Origin: Thioalkalivibrio sp. ALJ12
Lineage (GTDB): Bacteria; Pseudomonadota; Gammaproteobacteria; Ectothiorhodospirales; Ectothiorhodospiraceae
DNA length: 64,000 nt
NCBI RefSeq assembly: GCF_000378305.1
Contig: NZ_KB899538.1
Coordinates: 1,086,001-1,150,000, forward strand
Direction of reading: 5' to 3'
The notes beneath the pieces were generated by a model. That model was given only the letters and a program-made list of their open reading frames with translations, ran no database searches and had not been told where the DNA came from. A program made the position numbers and the translations under genes. Below are positions 27,096 through 36,177 of this stretch, piece by piece; position 1 is the stretch's first letter; the number at the start of each line of letters is the position of its first letter.

Positions 27096-28475
27096 ATGCT
27101 GACCTACATCCTGCGCCGCCTGATGCTGATGGTGCCGACGCTGTTCGGCATCACGATCGTGGTCTTTGCCGTGATGGCGGCCGCGCCCGGTGGCATCAGC
27201 GCGCTGACCCTGATCGAGGGGCAGGGCCTGGAGCCGCAGGCGCAAAAGGCGATGGAGGAGTACTACAACCGCCTCTATGGCCTGGACCAGCCACCGCCGG
27301 TGCAGTACGGGCGCTGGTTGAACAACATCTCGCCGGTCGGCTTTGCCCAGGATGAGGACGGCTCGCTGACCGGCTGGCCCAAGCTGAAGGCCCCCAATCT
27401 CGGGACCAGCTTTCGCTTTGGCCGGCCGGTGTCCGACCTGATTGCCGAACGTCTGCCGATCACCCTGCTGTTGAATGTGCTGTCGATACCACTGATCTAC
27501 ATCGTGGCGGTGGCTGTCGGGGTGCGGGCGGCCACCCAGCAGGGACAGGCCTTCGATTCCCAGTCCGGGGTGGTGCTGCTGGCCCTGTGGTCGGTGCCCA
27601 CGATGCTGGCGGGCGTTCTGCTGATCGGTTTCTTCGCCTCCGATCAGTTCTGGCAATGGTTCCCGACCGGGGGGTTGAGCCAGCGTGCGGCGCTGGACAT
27701 GACCTTCCTGCCAACGGTGGAGGTGGCCTGGGCCATACCGCTGCTGCTGGTGCTGCCGTTTCTGGGGGCGGCGCTCGGCATTTATCTGGCGCGCTACCTG
27801 CCGGCGCTGATCCGGGGCGGGCTCGGTGCGGCTGTCGGGGCCTTCTGCGGTTGGCTGATGTTCAGTGACCTGGCGCCTGCGGGCTGGATCAGCACGACGG
27901 TTGCCATGGCGATCGGTGTGGTGCTGGGCTGGCTGATGGCGCACAGTGACTGGGGCGTGCTGCGTGGCTTCTACCTGGGCACGGTGGGCCTGGCCGCGGG
28001 GTTCGCGATAGCGCTGGGCCTGGCGCCGGGCAGCATGGTCCCGGGTTTCCTGCTCGATCGCGCCTGGCACCTGGTGCTGCCGGTGCTGTGCCTGTCCTAT
28101 GGGGGGCTCGCCTTCCTGGCCAAACTCTCGCGTTCGTCGGTGCTGGAAAACCTGAACTCGGACTACGCCCGCACCGCGCGTGCCAAGGGCGTGCCCGAGC
28201 ACGAGGTGCTGTGGCGGCATGTGTTCCGCAACAGTCTGTTACCGCTGATCACCGTCTCGGCCACCCTGCTGCCGTCGCTGCTGGCCGGCTCGGTGATCGT
28301 GGAGGCAATCTTCTCGATCGACGGGATGGGCAAGCTCGCGGTGGAGGCGGTGCAGACCCGCGACCGTGAACTGGTGCTGTCGATCACCCTGATCTCCGGC
28401 GTGCTGACCCTGGTTGGCTATCTACTGGCGGACCTGGCCTATGCCATTGTCGACCCGCGGGTGAGCTATGACTGA
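27096..28475 (+). CDS. Peptide ABC transporter permease (OppB/YejB-like)
   Basis: 459 residues from ATG 27096 (GTG 27087 also possible). N-terminal ML-YILRRLMLMVPTLFGITIVVF is the classic DppB/OppB start; the EAA loop is RTARAKGVPEHEVLWRHVFRNSLLPLI near residue 363. It is about 100 residues longer than YejB (364) because of an extra region of about four hydrophobic helices (about 200-320) between the early helices and the EAA motif. It forms the pore with the OppC-like subunit, whose frame overlaps its stop by 8 bp. Confidence 0.88.
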   Translation: MLTYILRRLMLMVPTLFGITIVVFAVMAAAPGGISALTLIEGQGLEPQAQKAMEEYYNRLYGLDQPPPVQYGRWLNNISPVGFAQDEDGSLTGWPKLKAPNLGTSFRFGRPVSDLIAERLPITLLLNVLSIPLIYIVAVAVGVRAATQQGQAFDSQSGVVLLALWSVPTMLAGVLLIGFFASDQFWQWFPTGGLSQRAALDMTFLPTVEVAWAIPLLLVLPFLGAALGIYLARYLPALIRGGLGAAVGAFCGWLMFSDLAPAGWISTTVAMAIGVVLGWLMAHSDWGVLRGFYLGTVGLAAGFAIALGLAPGSMVPGFLLDRAWHLVLPVLCLSYGGLAFLAKLSRSSVLENLNSDYARTARAKGVPEHEVLWRHVFRNSLLPLITVSATLLPSLLAGSVIVEAIFSIDGMGKLAVEAVQTRDRELVLSITLISGVLTLVGYLLADLAYAIVDPRVSYD

Positions 28476-29721
28476 GTCGGTGCAGCAGGTCGAGGGCCGT
28501 CGCAGCCGCTCCTGGGCACGCCGCGTGGTCGGAGAGGTACTGCTGCGCTGGGGGGCGCGGCTGGGGATCGGCTGGATCGCGCTGCTGACGCTGGTCGCGA
28601 TCCTGGCGCCCGTGCTGGCCAGCTCGCACCCGCTGCTGGTACAGACGGCGGACGGCTGGTCCATGCCGTTTCTGCGCTACCTGACCGCGGCGGATGTCAC
28701 GCTGTTCGGGATGCTGGTACTGGCGGGCGTGTTCTGGCTGTTGCCCGGCCGGCCCTGGCGGCGCTTTGTGCTCTGGGGGGTGCTGAGTGCGATTCTGGGG
28801 GCGGTCGCCTGGCAGACGGTCTCGCCCCCCTCGCTGGTGATCTACGAGCAGTACCGCGAGGCCGAGGCGCAGGGCGAATACCAGACCGTGATCCGAGCGC
28901 CGATCCCGTATTCGCCGCGCGACTACCTGCGGGATTACGCGGACACCGGGCTCGAGGCCCCGCGCGAGGCCCCCGATCGCGTGCACTGGTTCGGTACCGA
29001 CGACAATGGCGCGGATGCCCTTTCGCGCATGATCCATGCCTCGCGCATCGCCCTGTCCATCGGCTTCATCGCCACCGGGATCGCACTGGGGATCGGGGTG
29101 ATCCTGGGCGGGTTGATGGGCTATTTCTCGGGAATCGTGGACATCATCGGCATGCGCCTGGTGGAGATCTTCGAGGCCATCCCGACGCTGTTCCTGCTGC
29201 TGACCTTTGTCGCCTTCTTCGGGCGATCGCTGTACCTGATGATGCTGATCATCGGCCTGACGTCGTGGTCCGGCTATGCGCGCTATGTGCGCGCGGAGTT
29301 CCTGCGCCTGCGCCAGCAGGACTTCGTGCAGGGGGCGATCGCCTCCGGGCTGTCGCTGCCCTCGATCCTGTTCCGCCATATGCTGCCGAACGGGATCGCG
29401 CCGATCCTGGTGGCGGCCAGCTTTGGCGTGGCCTCCGCGATCCTCGCCGAGGCCACGCTGTCGTTCCTGGGCCTGGGGCTGGTGGACGAGCCCTCCTGGG
29501 GGCAGATGCTGAACCAGGCGGTGCAGAGCTCGACCTTCAATTGGTGGATGGCGGCCTTCCCGGGGGGCGCGATCTTCCTGACCGTGTTTGCCTACAACCT
29601 GATTGGCGAGGCCCTGCGCGATGCGGTGGATCCGCACTCGCGCTCGGCTGCCAAGGCGGCCAGCCATGCCGCGCCGGCCCGCCCGGCCGCCTCGGGCGCC
29701 ACCAGCGGGGGGGTGCGCTAG
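28468..29721 (+). CDS. Peptide ABC transporter permease (OppC/YejE-like)
   Basis: 417 residues, about 75 longer than YejE. The N-terminal half contains extra hydrophobic helices before the conserved FGTDDNGADALSRMIHASRIALSIGFIA block. The EAA loop is RAEFLRLRQQDFVQGAIASGLS, and the C-terminal end has the NLIGEALRDAVDP motif of OppC proteins. A 25-residue Ala/Pro-rich tail follows. It partners the OppB-like subunit; the ATPase gene begins 4 bp after the stop. Confidence 0.88.
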   Translation: MTESVQQVEGRRSRSWARRVVGEVLLRWGARLGIGWIALLTLVAILAPVLASSHPLLVQTADGWSMPFLRYLTAADVTLFGMLVLAGVFWLLPGRPWRRFVLWGVLSAILGAVAWQTVSPPSLVIYEQYREAEAQGEYQTVIRAPIPYSPRDYLRDYADTGLEAPREAPDRVHWFGTDDNGADALSRMIHASRIALSIGFIATGIALGIGVILGGLMGYFSGIVDIIGMRLVEIFEAIPTLFLLLTFVAFFGRSLYLMMLIIGLTSWSGYARYVRAEFLRLRQQDFVQGAIASGLSLPSILFRHMLPNGIAPILVAASFGVASAILAEATLSFLGLGLVDEPSWGQMLNQAVQSSTFNWWMAAFPGGAIFLTVFAYNLIGEALRDAVDPHSRSAAKAASHAAPARPAASGATSGGVR

Positions 29722-29724
29722 GCC

Positions 29725-31344
29725 ATGCTCGAGGTACGCAACCTCCGCATTCGGCATCGCGACAGCGAGGCACCGCTGGTCGAGGACATCAGCTTCTCGA
29801 TCCGCGCGGGCGAGCTGTTCGCGCTGGTGGGCGAGTCGGGGTCCGGCAAGTCGATCACCGCGCTGGCGATCATGCGGCTGCTGGATGGGGGCTTCGAGCC
29901 TTCCACGGGGGAGGTCTGGCTGGCCGGCCACGGCACTCGTCAGGAACTGCTGGGCCTGCCGGACCGCGTGATGCAGCAGGTCCGTGGGGACCGGGTAGGC
30001 ATGATCTTCCAGGAGCCGATGACTTCGCTGAATCCGGTGCTGACCGTGGGCGACCAGATCGACGAGGTCCTGCGCCTGCACCGTCCGCAGATGACCCCGG
30101 CCGAGCGCGAGGCGCGGGTGCTTGAAGTGCTGCGCGAGGTCCAGCTTCCGAACCCGGAACAGCGGCGTCACGACTATCCGCACAAGCTCTCCGGGGGTCA
30201 ACGTCAGCGCGTGATGATCGCGATGGCGCTGGTGGCGGAGCCGGATCTGCTGATTGCCGACGAGCCGACCACCGCGCTGGACGTGACCATCCAGGCCGAG
30301 ATCCTGAAGCTGATCGATCAGCTTCGCGAAAAGAACGGGATGGCCGTGCTGCTGATCACCCACGACTTCGGCGTGGTGGCCTCGGTGGCGGATCGCGTGG
30401 CGGTCATGCACAAGGGCCGGCTGGTGGAACAGGGCGAGTGCCACCCGCTGCTGCGCGATCCACAGGATGCTTACACACGCAAGCTGATCGGGGCCCTGCC
30501 GGAGAACCTGCCGGCCTTGCCCTCCGTGCCGGGGGCCGGGCGCGAGACGCTGCTGGACGTGCACGATTTGCAGGTGCACTTCCCCGTGCTCAAGGGCCTG
30601 ATGCGCCGCCAGGTGGATGTCGTGCGTGCAGTGGACGGCGTGTCGTTTCAGCTCGAAAACGGCGAGGTGCTGGCCGTCGTGGGGGAGTCCGGCTGCGGCA
30701 AGACCACACTGGGCCGCGCCATCCTGCGCCTGATCGAACCCACCGGCGGCGAGATCCGCTATCGCGACCAGCCGCTGACCGGGATGCCGCGCAAGCCTTT
30801 GCGGCGGCTGCGCCGTCATTTGCAGGTGGTATTCCAGGACCCGGCCTCGTCGCTGAACCCACGCCTGAATGTGATGACCCTGCTGACCGAACCGATGGCC
30901 GTCCACGGGATCGGCGAGGATCAGGAAGATCGCATCGAACGTGCCCGGGCGACCCTGGACCAGGTCGCGCTGCCGCCGGATACGCTGTGGCGCTATCCGC
31001 ACGAGTTCTCGGGCGGTCAGCGTCAGCGTATCGGCATCGCCCGGGCCCTGGTGCTGGATCCGGACGTGATCATTTGCGACGAGGTGACCAGCGCGCTGGA
31101 TGTCTCGGTGCAGGCGGAGGTCCTGCAGATCCTCGGACGGCTGCGGGTCGAGCGCCGCCTGGCGCTGATCTTTATCACCCACGACATGGGGGTGGTCGAG
31201 TATTTCTCCGATCGCATGCTGGTGATGCACGATGGCCGCATGGAGGAGATCGGCAACACCGCCGAGGTGCTGGCCAATCCGCGTGCCGATTACACCCGGC
31301 ACCTGCTGGAGGCCGTCCCCCGGGTCTCGCGCTACGTGCAGTAA
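29725..31344 (+). CDS. Peptide ABC transporter dual ATPase (YejF-like)
   Basis: 539 residues, two fused nucleotide-binding domains, like E. coli YejF (529). Domain 1 has Walker A GESGSGKS, signature [15 protein letters not shown] and Walker [13 protein letters not shown]. Domain 2 (from about 273) has [24 protein letters not shown] and Walker [13 protein letters not shown], where the normal DEPTSALD proline is Val. It drives uptake through the OppB/OppC pair. It converges on folD, with 22 bp between the stops. Confidence 0.92.
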   Translation: MLEVRNLRIRHRDSEAPLVEDISFSIRAGELFALVGESGSGKSITALAIMRLLDGGFEPSTGEVWLAGHGTRQELLGLPDRVMQQVRGDRVGMIFQEPMTSLNPVLTVGDQIDEVLRLHRPQMTPAEREARVLEVLREVQLPNPEQRRHDYPHKLSGGQRQRVMIAMALVAEPDLLIADEPTTALDVTIQAEILKLIDQLREKNGMAVLLITHDFGVVASVADRVAVMHKGRLVEQGECHPLLRDPQDAYTRKLIGALPENLPALPSVPGAGRETLLDVHDLQVHFPVLKGLMRRQVDVVRAVDGVSFQLENGEVLAVVGESGCGKTTLGRAILRLIEPTGGEIRYRDQPLTGMPRKPLRRLRRHLQVVFQDPASSLNPRLNVMTLLTEPMAVHGIGEDQEDRIERARATLDQVALPPDTLWRYPHEFSGGQRQRIGIARALVLDPDVIICDEVTSALDVSVQAEVLQILGRLRVERRLALIFITHDMGVVEYFSDRMLVMHDGRMEEIGNTAEVLANPRADYTRHLLEAVPRVSRYVQ

Positions 31345-31366
31345 CCTGCGCCGCGTCGGAGGGTGT

Positions 31367-32230
31367 TTAACTCGCCTCGTGGGTGCCGAAGGCGCGGGCG
31401 CGCAGGGTGTTGTCCAGCAGCATTGCCACGGTCATCGGTCCGACCCCGCCGGGCACCGGCGTAATCCAGGCGGCCTTCTCGGCGGCCGCGTCGAACTCCA
31501 CATCACCGCACAGGGTGCCGTCCTCGCGACGGTTGATGCCGATGTCGATCACCGTGGCGCCGGGCTTGACCCAGTCACCCTTGACCAGGCCCGGCTTGCC
31601 GGCCGCCGCGATCAGGATGTCGGACTGGCGCGCGATGCCGGCGGTATCCGGTGTGAAGCGGTGGCAGATGGTCGGGGTGGCCCCGGCCAGCAGGAGTTCC
31701 AGGGCCATCGGGCGGCCCACAATATTGGAGGCGCCGATCACGCAGGCGGTGCGGCCCTTGAACGGTTCGTCCAGGTGGCGCAGTAGCTGGATCACGCCCC
31801 AGGGGGTGCAGGGGCGCAGGCGCGGGATCCGGGCGACGAGCCGGCCGACGTTGTAGGGGTGGAACCCGTCGACGTCCTTGGCGGGCGATATGCGCTCGAT
31901 CACCGTCTCCGGATCGATATGGCTGGGCAGGGGGAGCTGCACCAGGATGCCGTCGATGGTGCGGTCGGCATTGAGCTGGTCGATCAGGGCCAGCAGGTCC
32001 GTCTGCGGTGTGCCCGAGGGCAGATCATAGGAATGCGAGACCACCCCCACCTGCTCGCAGGCCTTGCGCTTGTTGCGCACATAGACCTGGGAGGCGGGAT
32101 CGGAGCCGACCAGCACCACGGCCAGGCCCGGCGGACGCAGGTCGCGGGCGGTCATGGATTCGATCTCGGTGGCGATGCGGGCGCGATGGGTCTGGGCAAT
32201 CGCGCGGCCGTCGATGAGCTGGGCGGTCAT
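31367..32230 (-). CDS. folD: Bifunctional methylenetetrahydrofolate dehydrogenase/cyclohydrolase FolD
   Basis: 287 residues. It makes 10-formyl-THF from 5,10-methylene-THF with NADP+. Motifs seen: [15 protein letters not shown] (Tyr and Lys of the active site), [21 protein letters not shown], and [16 protein letters not shown] for nucleotide binding; [14 protein letters not shown] near the C-terminus is the family signature. The usual length. Confidence 0.95.
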   Translation of the reverse strand: MTAQLIDGRAIAQTHRARIATEIESMTARDLRPPGLAVVLVGSDPASQVYVRNKRKACEQVGVVSHSYDLPSGTPQTDLLALIDQLNADRTIDGILVQLPLPSHIDPETVIERISPAKDVDGFHPYNVGRLVARIPRLRPCTPWGVIQLLRHLDEPFKGRTACVIGASNIVGRPMALELLLAGATPTICHRFTPDTAGIARQSDILIAAAGKPGLVKGDWVKPGATVIDIGINRREDGTLCGDVEFDAAAEKAAWITPVPGGVGPMTVAMLLDNTLRARAFGTHEAS

Positions 32231-32321
32231 GGGAGGCTCTGTCTCGGAAACTGGCCGCGATCATCCCACGCGCGCGGGAGCGCCTCAAGCCGGGCGGGTT
32301 GTGTACCGCGTCGGAGCGGCC

Positions 32322-33197
32322 TCAGCCGACCGCCGTGAGGTTCGATCGGTCATTGCCCGCTTCGCAGCGATTGCGGCCGCCGGCCTTGGCACGGTAGAGG
32401 GCATCGTCCGCCCGCTGGATCAGGAAATCCGCGTTGTCGCGGGAGTCGGGCGCAGTATCGAGACTGGCGGTCCCCACCGAAACCGTTACGTACAGTTCGT
32501 CCGGGGCGCAGGGCGGTACATGTTCATGGCCCTTGAGTACGACCGGAGTCCGGGCGATCTCGTTGCGCAGCTTCTCGGCCAGTTGCAGCGCAGCATCCAG
32601 GTGGGTGTGTGGGGCGATGACGACGAATTCCTCGCCGCCGAAGCGTGCTGCCAGGTCTACGCGGCGAAGGTTTTGCTGCAGGCGCAGGGCGATCGATTGG
32701 AGGATGTAGTCGCCCGCCAAGTGCCCCAGGCGGTCGTTGATGGCCTTGAAATGGTCGATGTCCAGCATTATCACCGATAGTGGCTGGCCGTAGCGCCGCG
32801 CGCGCGCGACTTCGTCGTCCAGGCGCCGGTCCATTTGGCGGCGGTTGCACAGGCCGGTCAGGGGGTCGGTAATCGACTCGTGCTCGAGTCGGGTGATGCG
32901 GCGGATACTCTCGACCGAGCTGTAGGACAGACGCACCACGCTGCAGACGAAACAGCCCCCGAGGAGGAAGATGATCGGCACCAGCAGGTCGGGGATGGCC
33001 TGGTACATCCCCCAGTTCAGCGGGATGTACCCGAGATAGCCGAGGGTGAAGACGGGGATCAGCAGGAACATCAGCAGCCAGCCCGTACGGACGCGGCTCT
33101 CTGGCAGCTCGCGCAGCAGGCGGGCGAGGTTCCACTGGGCATAGATCAGCCCCGCTGCACCCAGCACGATGGCCCCGTTGGCGATCCAGTTGAGCAT
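32322..33197 (-). CDS. Membrane-bound diguanylate cyclase (GGDEF)
   Basis: 291 residues from ATG 33197; the frame stays open upstream into the tRNA region, but that part is not coding-like. Three hydrophobic helices (about 5-25, 40-60, 70-95) form a simple membrane sensor. The GGDEF domain starts with HESITDPLTGLCNRRQMDRRL; the active-site loop is RFGGEEFVVIAP (GGEEF, an active variant). An RxxD inhibitory I-site lies 5 residues before it (RRVD), so feedback inhibition by c-di-GMP is expected. It makes c-di-GMP. Its position just before the tRNA genes and the polysaccharide locus makes control of exopolysaccharide a reasonable guess. Confidence 0.88.
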   Translation of the reverse strand: MLNWIANGAIVLGAAGLIYAQWNLARLLRELPESRVRTGWLLMFLLIPVFTLGYLGYIPLNWGMYQAIPDLLVPIIFLLGGCFVCSVVRLSYSSVESIRRITRLEHESITDPLTGLCNRRQMDRRLDDEVARARRYGQPLSVIMLDIDHFKAINDRLGHLAGDYILQSIALRLQQNLRRVDLAARFGGEEFVVIAPHTHLDAALQLAEKLRNEIARTPVVLKGHEHVPPCAPDELYVTVSVGTASLDTAPDSRDNADFLIQRADDALYRAKAGGRNRCEAGNDRSNLTAVG

Positions 33198-33288
33198 GTC
33201 CCTGTCCCCTGCACGCAATCCCGGCTTGCGTGCGTCAACGTACCACGGAAACGTGTATGAAAGAACAACGTTTCTAACCCCTTGTACC

Positions 33289-33317
33289 TTGACCGCGGGC
33301 GGTGGCAGCGCTACCAT
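33289..33317 (+). promoter_or_regulatory. sigma-70 promoter of the tRNA operon
   Basis: TTGACC at 33289-33294, 17-bp spacer, TACCAT at 33312-33317, followed by a GC-rich discriminator (CCTGCGCTCGC). GC-rich discriminators are typical of stable-RNA promoters under stringent control. The first tRNA starts about 35 bp after the expected +1. Confidence 0.65.
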
Positions 33318-33358
33318 CCTGCGCTCGCTGTGTAGGCCCTTTAGCGGGGACGGCTCGA

Positions 33359-33435
33359 CGGGGTATAGCGCAGTCTGGTAGCGCGCCTGCTTTGGGAGCA
33401 GGATGTCGGGGGTTCGAATCCCTCTACCCCGACCA
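33359..33435 (+). tRNA. tRNA-Pro (TGG)
   Basis: 77 nt. The acceptor CGGGGTA/TACCCCG pairs fully; D-arm TAGCGCAGTCTGGTAGCGC; anticodon stem CCTGC/GCAGG with loop TTTGGGA (anticodon TGG); T-arm with GGTTCGAATCC; CCA is encoded. Confidence 0.97.
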
Positions 33436-33503
33436 CCCCTCCCGGCCAATGGTTTGCAGGCAGGCTCGAGATCAGGCGTGGCACCTCGACGTTCGGCGGT
33501 AAC

Positions 33504-33580
33504 GCGCTCGTAGCTCAACCGGATAGAGCATCGGCCTTCTAAGCCGACGGTTGCAGGTTCGAGTCCTGCCGGGCGCGCCA
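33504..33580 (+). tRNA. tRNA-Arg (TCT)
   Basis: 77 nt. The acceptor GCGCTCG pairs with CGGGCGC (one T-G); the anticodon loop CTTCTAA lies between TCGGC and GCCGA (anticodon TCT); the T-loop is GTTCGAGTC; CCA is encoded. Confidence 0.97.
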
Positions 33581-33618
33581 GAGCCGCCCTGTGGCAGTTG
33601 CCTGGACAGTGACACGGT

Positions 33619-33695
33619 GGTGACCGTAGCTCAGTTGGTAGAGTCCCGGATTGTGACTCCGGTTGTCGTGGGTTCGAGTCCCATCGGTCACCCCA
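33619..33695 (+). tRNA. tRNA-His (GTG)
   Basis: 77 nt including the extra G at position -1 that marks tRNA-His, opposite discriminator C. The acceptor GTGACCG pairs with CGGTCAC; the anticodon loop TTGTGAC gives GTG; T-arm GGGTTCGAGTCCC; CCA is encoded. Confidence 0.97.
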
Positions 33696-33710
33696 TCCCC
33701 TTTTTCTTGG

Positions 33711-33786
33711 GGGCCGTTAGCTCAATTGGTAGAGCAGTGGACTCTTAATCCATTGGTTGTAGGTTCGATTCCTACACGGCCCACCA
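33711..33786 (+). tRNA. tRNA-Lys (CTT)
   Basis: 76 nt. The acceptor GGGCCGT pairs with ACGGCCC; the anticodon loop CTCTTAA lies between TGGA and TCCA (anticodon CTT); T-arm TAGGTTCGATTCCTA; CCA is encoded. It is the last of four tRNA genes spaced 15-68 bp apart and probably cut from one transcript. Confidence 0.96.
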
Positions 33787-34115
33787 TCTCCAAGTCTGAC
33801 CTTCCGCGTTTGGTCCGTATTTTGTGTTCCCTCGGGCGGTCTCGTCTGTTTGGGTCCGGCTGTGCCTGTCGGTGCTGACCCGCACTCGATTGTCGGGTGT
33901 ATCGGGCGGTATTCGGTCAACCTTTTTCGGCTGATTTCGTAGCGATCTACCGACAGCGTGATGGCGCCCTCAGTCGTTCGTCTGACAGCGTGATTTCCCC
34001 CCCAATTAGCCTGCCATTCAGGTGCTAGCCTCCCCACACGTTTGCGGTGCAAGGCGAGCCGAAAGGTTCGGCAAGTACACCGCGCCCGGTTGCTGACACA
34101 TTGGAGGCCTGAATC
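33787..34115 (+). other. Upstream region of the CapD/PglF-like gene
   Basis: 329 bp without a gene. Two direct repeats of GACAGCGTGAT lie at 33952-33962 and 33984-33994, with a 32-bp period (about three helical turns), a layout suited to a dimeric or repeated regulator site. A nested stem-loop lies at 34044-34083: outer arms GCGGTG/CACCGC, inner GCCGAA/TTCGGC around AGG. The ATG at 34116 follows TTGGAGG. I do not see a RfaH ops element or a c-di-GMP riboswitch pattern. Confidence 0.4.
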
Positions 34116-36113
34116 ATGGCGGTACTGGATCGTAGTCTGGAGAACTTGCTGCGACTGCCGCGCGGCAAGAAGCAGGGATTGATGGTGCTGGCGGACATCG
34201 TGATGCTGCCGCTGGCGCTGTGGCTGGCCTTTGTGATTCGCACGGGACAGCCGCTGCCGCCCATGATGGTCGAGGCCTGGTGGCTGTTTGCCCTGGTCCC
34301 GGCGGTTGGTGCGCTGGTGTTTGCGCGCCTCGGCCTGTATCGAACGGTCGTGCGTTTCATGGGGGCCCGGGCGGTACGTGCGGTGATCGTCGGGGTCTCC
34401 GCGCTGGCGCTGATGATCTGGGCCTCCGCCGAGCTGACGCAGACGCCCGGATTCTTCGGGGCGGTCGCGGTGAACTTCGCCCTGCTGGCCTTTGCCCTGG
34501 TGGCGGCGGGCCGATTTGCGGTGCGCAGCTGGTACCAGGCCGTGTCCGATGCGCGTACCGGCAGTGAGCGCGTGGTCATCTTTGGCGCCGGCGAGGCAGG
34601 AGTTCAGCTGGCCTCCGGGCTGCAGTCCAGCGGGCGTTTCCGGGTGATGGCCTTCATCGACGAGGACCCGGCGGTCCAGGGCCGCTCGATCGATGACATC
34701 CCGGTCTGTGGCCGCGAGTCCCTGGGTACTCTGGTGGAGCAGTGTGGCGTGGGCCGGGTGTTGCTGGCGGTGCCGTCGGCGAGCCGTGCCGACCGCCGGC
34801 GCATCCTCGAATGGCTGGAGCCCTATCCGCTGCATGTGCAGTCGGTGCCCTCGCTGGAGGCAGTCGTCTCGGGCCGGGCCCCGCTGGATCAGCTGGAGGA
34901 CCTGGATGTCGCCGACCTGCTGGGCCGCGATCCGGTGCCGCCCAACGAGGCCCTGCTGGCGCGGAGCATTCGCGGACGCGTGGTGATGGTCACCGGGGCC
35001 GGGGGTTCTATTGGTTCGGAGCTCTGCCGCCGCATCCTCAGTCTCGAGCCGGCCGCCCTGGTACTGTTCGAGCGTAACGAGTTCGCGCTCTACCGGATCG
35101 AACAGGAGATCACGCAGCGCCGGTCGTCCATGCAGTCGGGTGTCGAGGTGCACGCGGTGCTGGGCTCGGTCGCCAACCAGGCGCGAGTCGAAGAGGTCCT
35201 GCACCAGTATGGCGTGCAGACGCTCTACCACGCGGCGGCCTACAAGCATGTGCCGCTGGTCGAGGGCAATCTGCTGGAAGGCCTGCGCAACAACAGCCTG
35301 GGTACCGCCGTGGTGGCCGATGCGGCGATCGCGGCCGGCGTCGAGCGATTTATCCTGGTGAGCACGGACAAGGCTGTGCGGCCCACGAATGTGATGGGCG
35401 CGAGCAAGCGCCTGGCCGAGATGGTGCTGCAGGACCGCGCACGCCGTCAGAACACAACGGTGTTCAGCATGGTGCGCTTTGGCAACGTCCTGGGTTCTTC
35501 CGGATCCGTTGTGCCCCTGTTCCATCGCCAGATTCGCGAAGGCGGGCCGGTCACGGTGACTCACCCGGAGATTACCCGCTACTTCATGTCGATCCCGGAG
35601 GCCGCCGAGCTGGTGATTCAGGCCGGGGCGATGGCGCAGGGGGGCGAGGTCTATGTGCTCGACATGGGCGAACCCGTGCGCATCATCGACCTGGCCCGAC
35701 GCATGATCCGTCTGCATGGCCATCAGGTCCGGGAGGACGAGGCCGAAGGGGAAGGCATCGCCATCACCTGTACCGGCCTGCGTCCCGGCGAGAAGCTCTA
35801 CGAGGAACTGCTGATCGGGGATAACGTGGAAGAGACCCCGCACAGCAAGATTATGCGTGCACGCGAAACCTGTGCGGAGCCGGCGGTTCTCGCCCGCGCC
35901 CTGCGCACGCTGGAGAAGGCCGACCGCGAGCGCAATGCCCAGGCCGCGTTCGAGGTGCTTCGCGAGATCGTCGATGGTTACGAGCCGGGCCACGACGAAG
36001 AGGCCACGCATAGTACCCCCGCACCGGTCGGTCGGCCCCGTCCGGCTCCGGCGCCGACCGTGCGTCCGGCGGCAGTCGCCTATGCACGGGTGGCCGATTC
36101 GGTTCCACGCTAG
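34116..36113 (+). CDS. Membrane-bound nucleotide-sugar 4,6-dehydratase (CapD/WbpM/PglF-like)
   Basis: 665 residues. Four N-terminal hydrophobic helices (about 20-125), then a nucleotide-binding domain (VVIFGAGEAGVQLASGL), then the extended SDR catalytic domain with VVMVTGAGGSIGSELCRRI near 290-308. The STDKAVRPTNVMGASKR motif has Met at the usual Tyr position, as in PglF/FlaA1/WbpM dehydratases. Expected reaction: UDP-GlcNAc to UDP-4-keto-6-deoxy-GlcNAc, the start of QuiNAc, FucNAc or bacillosamine. No aminotransferase or 4-ketoreductase of this pathway is visible in the window. A low-complexity Pro/Ala tail follows. It is the first gene of the polysaccharide locus and converges with the WecA-like gene. 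Confidence 0.88.
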   Translation: MAVLDRSLENLLRLPRGKKQGLMVLADIVMLPLALWLAFVIRTGQPLPPMMVEAWWLFALVPAVGALVFARLGLYRTVVRFMGARAVRAVIVGVSALALMIWASAELTQTPGFFGAVAVNFALLAFALVAAGRFAVRSWYQAVSDARTGSERVVIFGAGEAGVQLASGLQSSGRFRVMAFIDEDPAVQGRSIDDIPVCGRESLGTLVEQCGVGRVLLAVPSASRADRRRILEWLEPYPLHVQSVPSLEAVVSGRAPLDQLEDLDVADLLGRDPVPPNEALLARSIRGRVVMVTGAGGSIGSELCRRILSLEPAALVLFERNEFALYRIEQEITQRRSSMQSGVEVHAVLGSVANQARVEEVLHQYGVQTLYHAAAYKHVPLVEGNLLEGLRNNSLGTAVVADAAIAAGVERFILVSTDKAVRPTNVMGASKRLAEMVLQDRARRQNTTVFSMVRFGNVLGSSGSVVPLFHRQIREGGPVTVTHPEITRYFMSIPEAAELVIQAGAMAQGGEVYVLDMGEPVRIIDLARRMIRLHGHQVREDEAEGEGIAITCTGLRPGEKLYEELLIGDNVEETPHSKIMRARETCAEPAVLARALRTLEKADRERNAQAAFEVLREIVDGYEPGHDEEATHSTPAPVGRPRPAPAPTVRPAAVAYARVADSVPR

Positions 36114-36144
36114 GGCAAGTGAAGTCCTCTGGAGGAGAGGCGGA

Positions 36145-36177
36145 TGATCCGGGTTTCCCTGGGCGAAACCCGGATCA
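36145..36177. terminator. Hairpin between convergent capD-like and wecA-like genes
   Basis: TGATCCGGGTTTC (36145-36157) pairs perfectly over 13 bp with GAAACCCGGATCA (36165-36177) across a 7-nt loop. It overlaps the stop codon of the minus-strand gene. There is no T-tract, so a strong pause or Rho-assisted end is likely. Confidence 0.5.

Noticed and set aside
28384-31302. A very long open frame (about 970 codons) on the minus strand opposite the ABC permease and ATPase genes.
   Set aside because: It is rich in Arg, His, Gln and Gly with no recognisable domain, as expected from the antisense of GC-rich genes; the plus-strand genes have clear family motifs.
33198-33518. N-terminal extension of the diguanylate cyclase frame through the tRNA-Pro gene.
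   Set aside because: The extension is antisense of the tRNA and its leader; ATG 33197 starts directly at the first membrane helix.
33787-34115. c-di-GMP (GEMM) riboswitch or RfaH ops element ahead of the CapD-like gene.
   Set aside because: The conserved GEMM core and the GGCGGTAGCGT ops string are both absent; only an unrelated nested hairpin is present.
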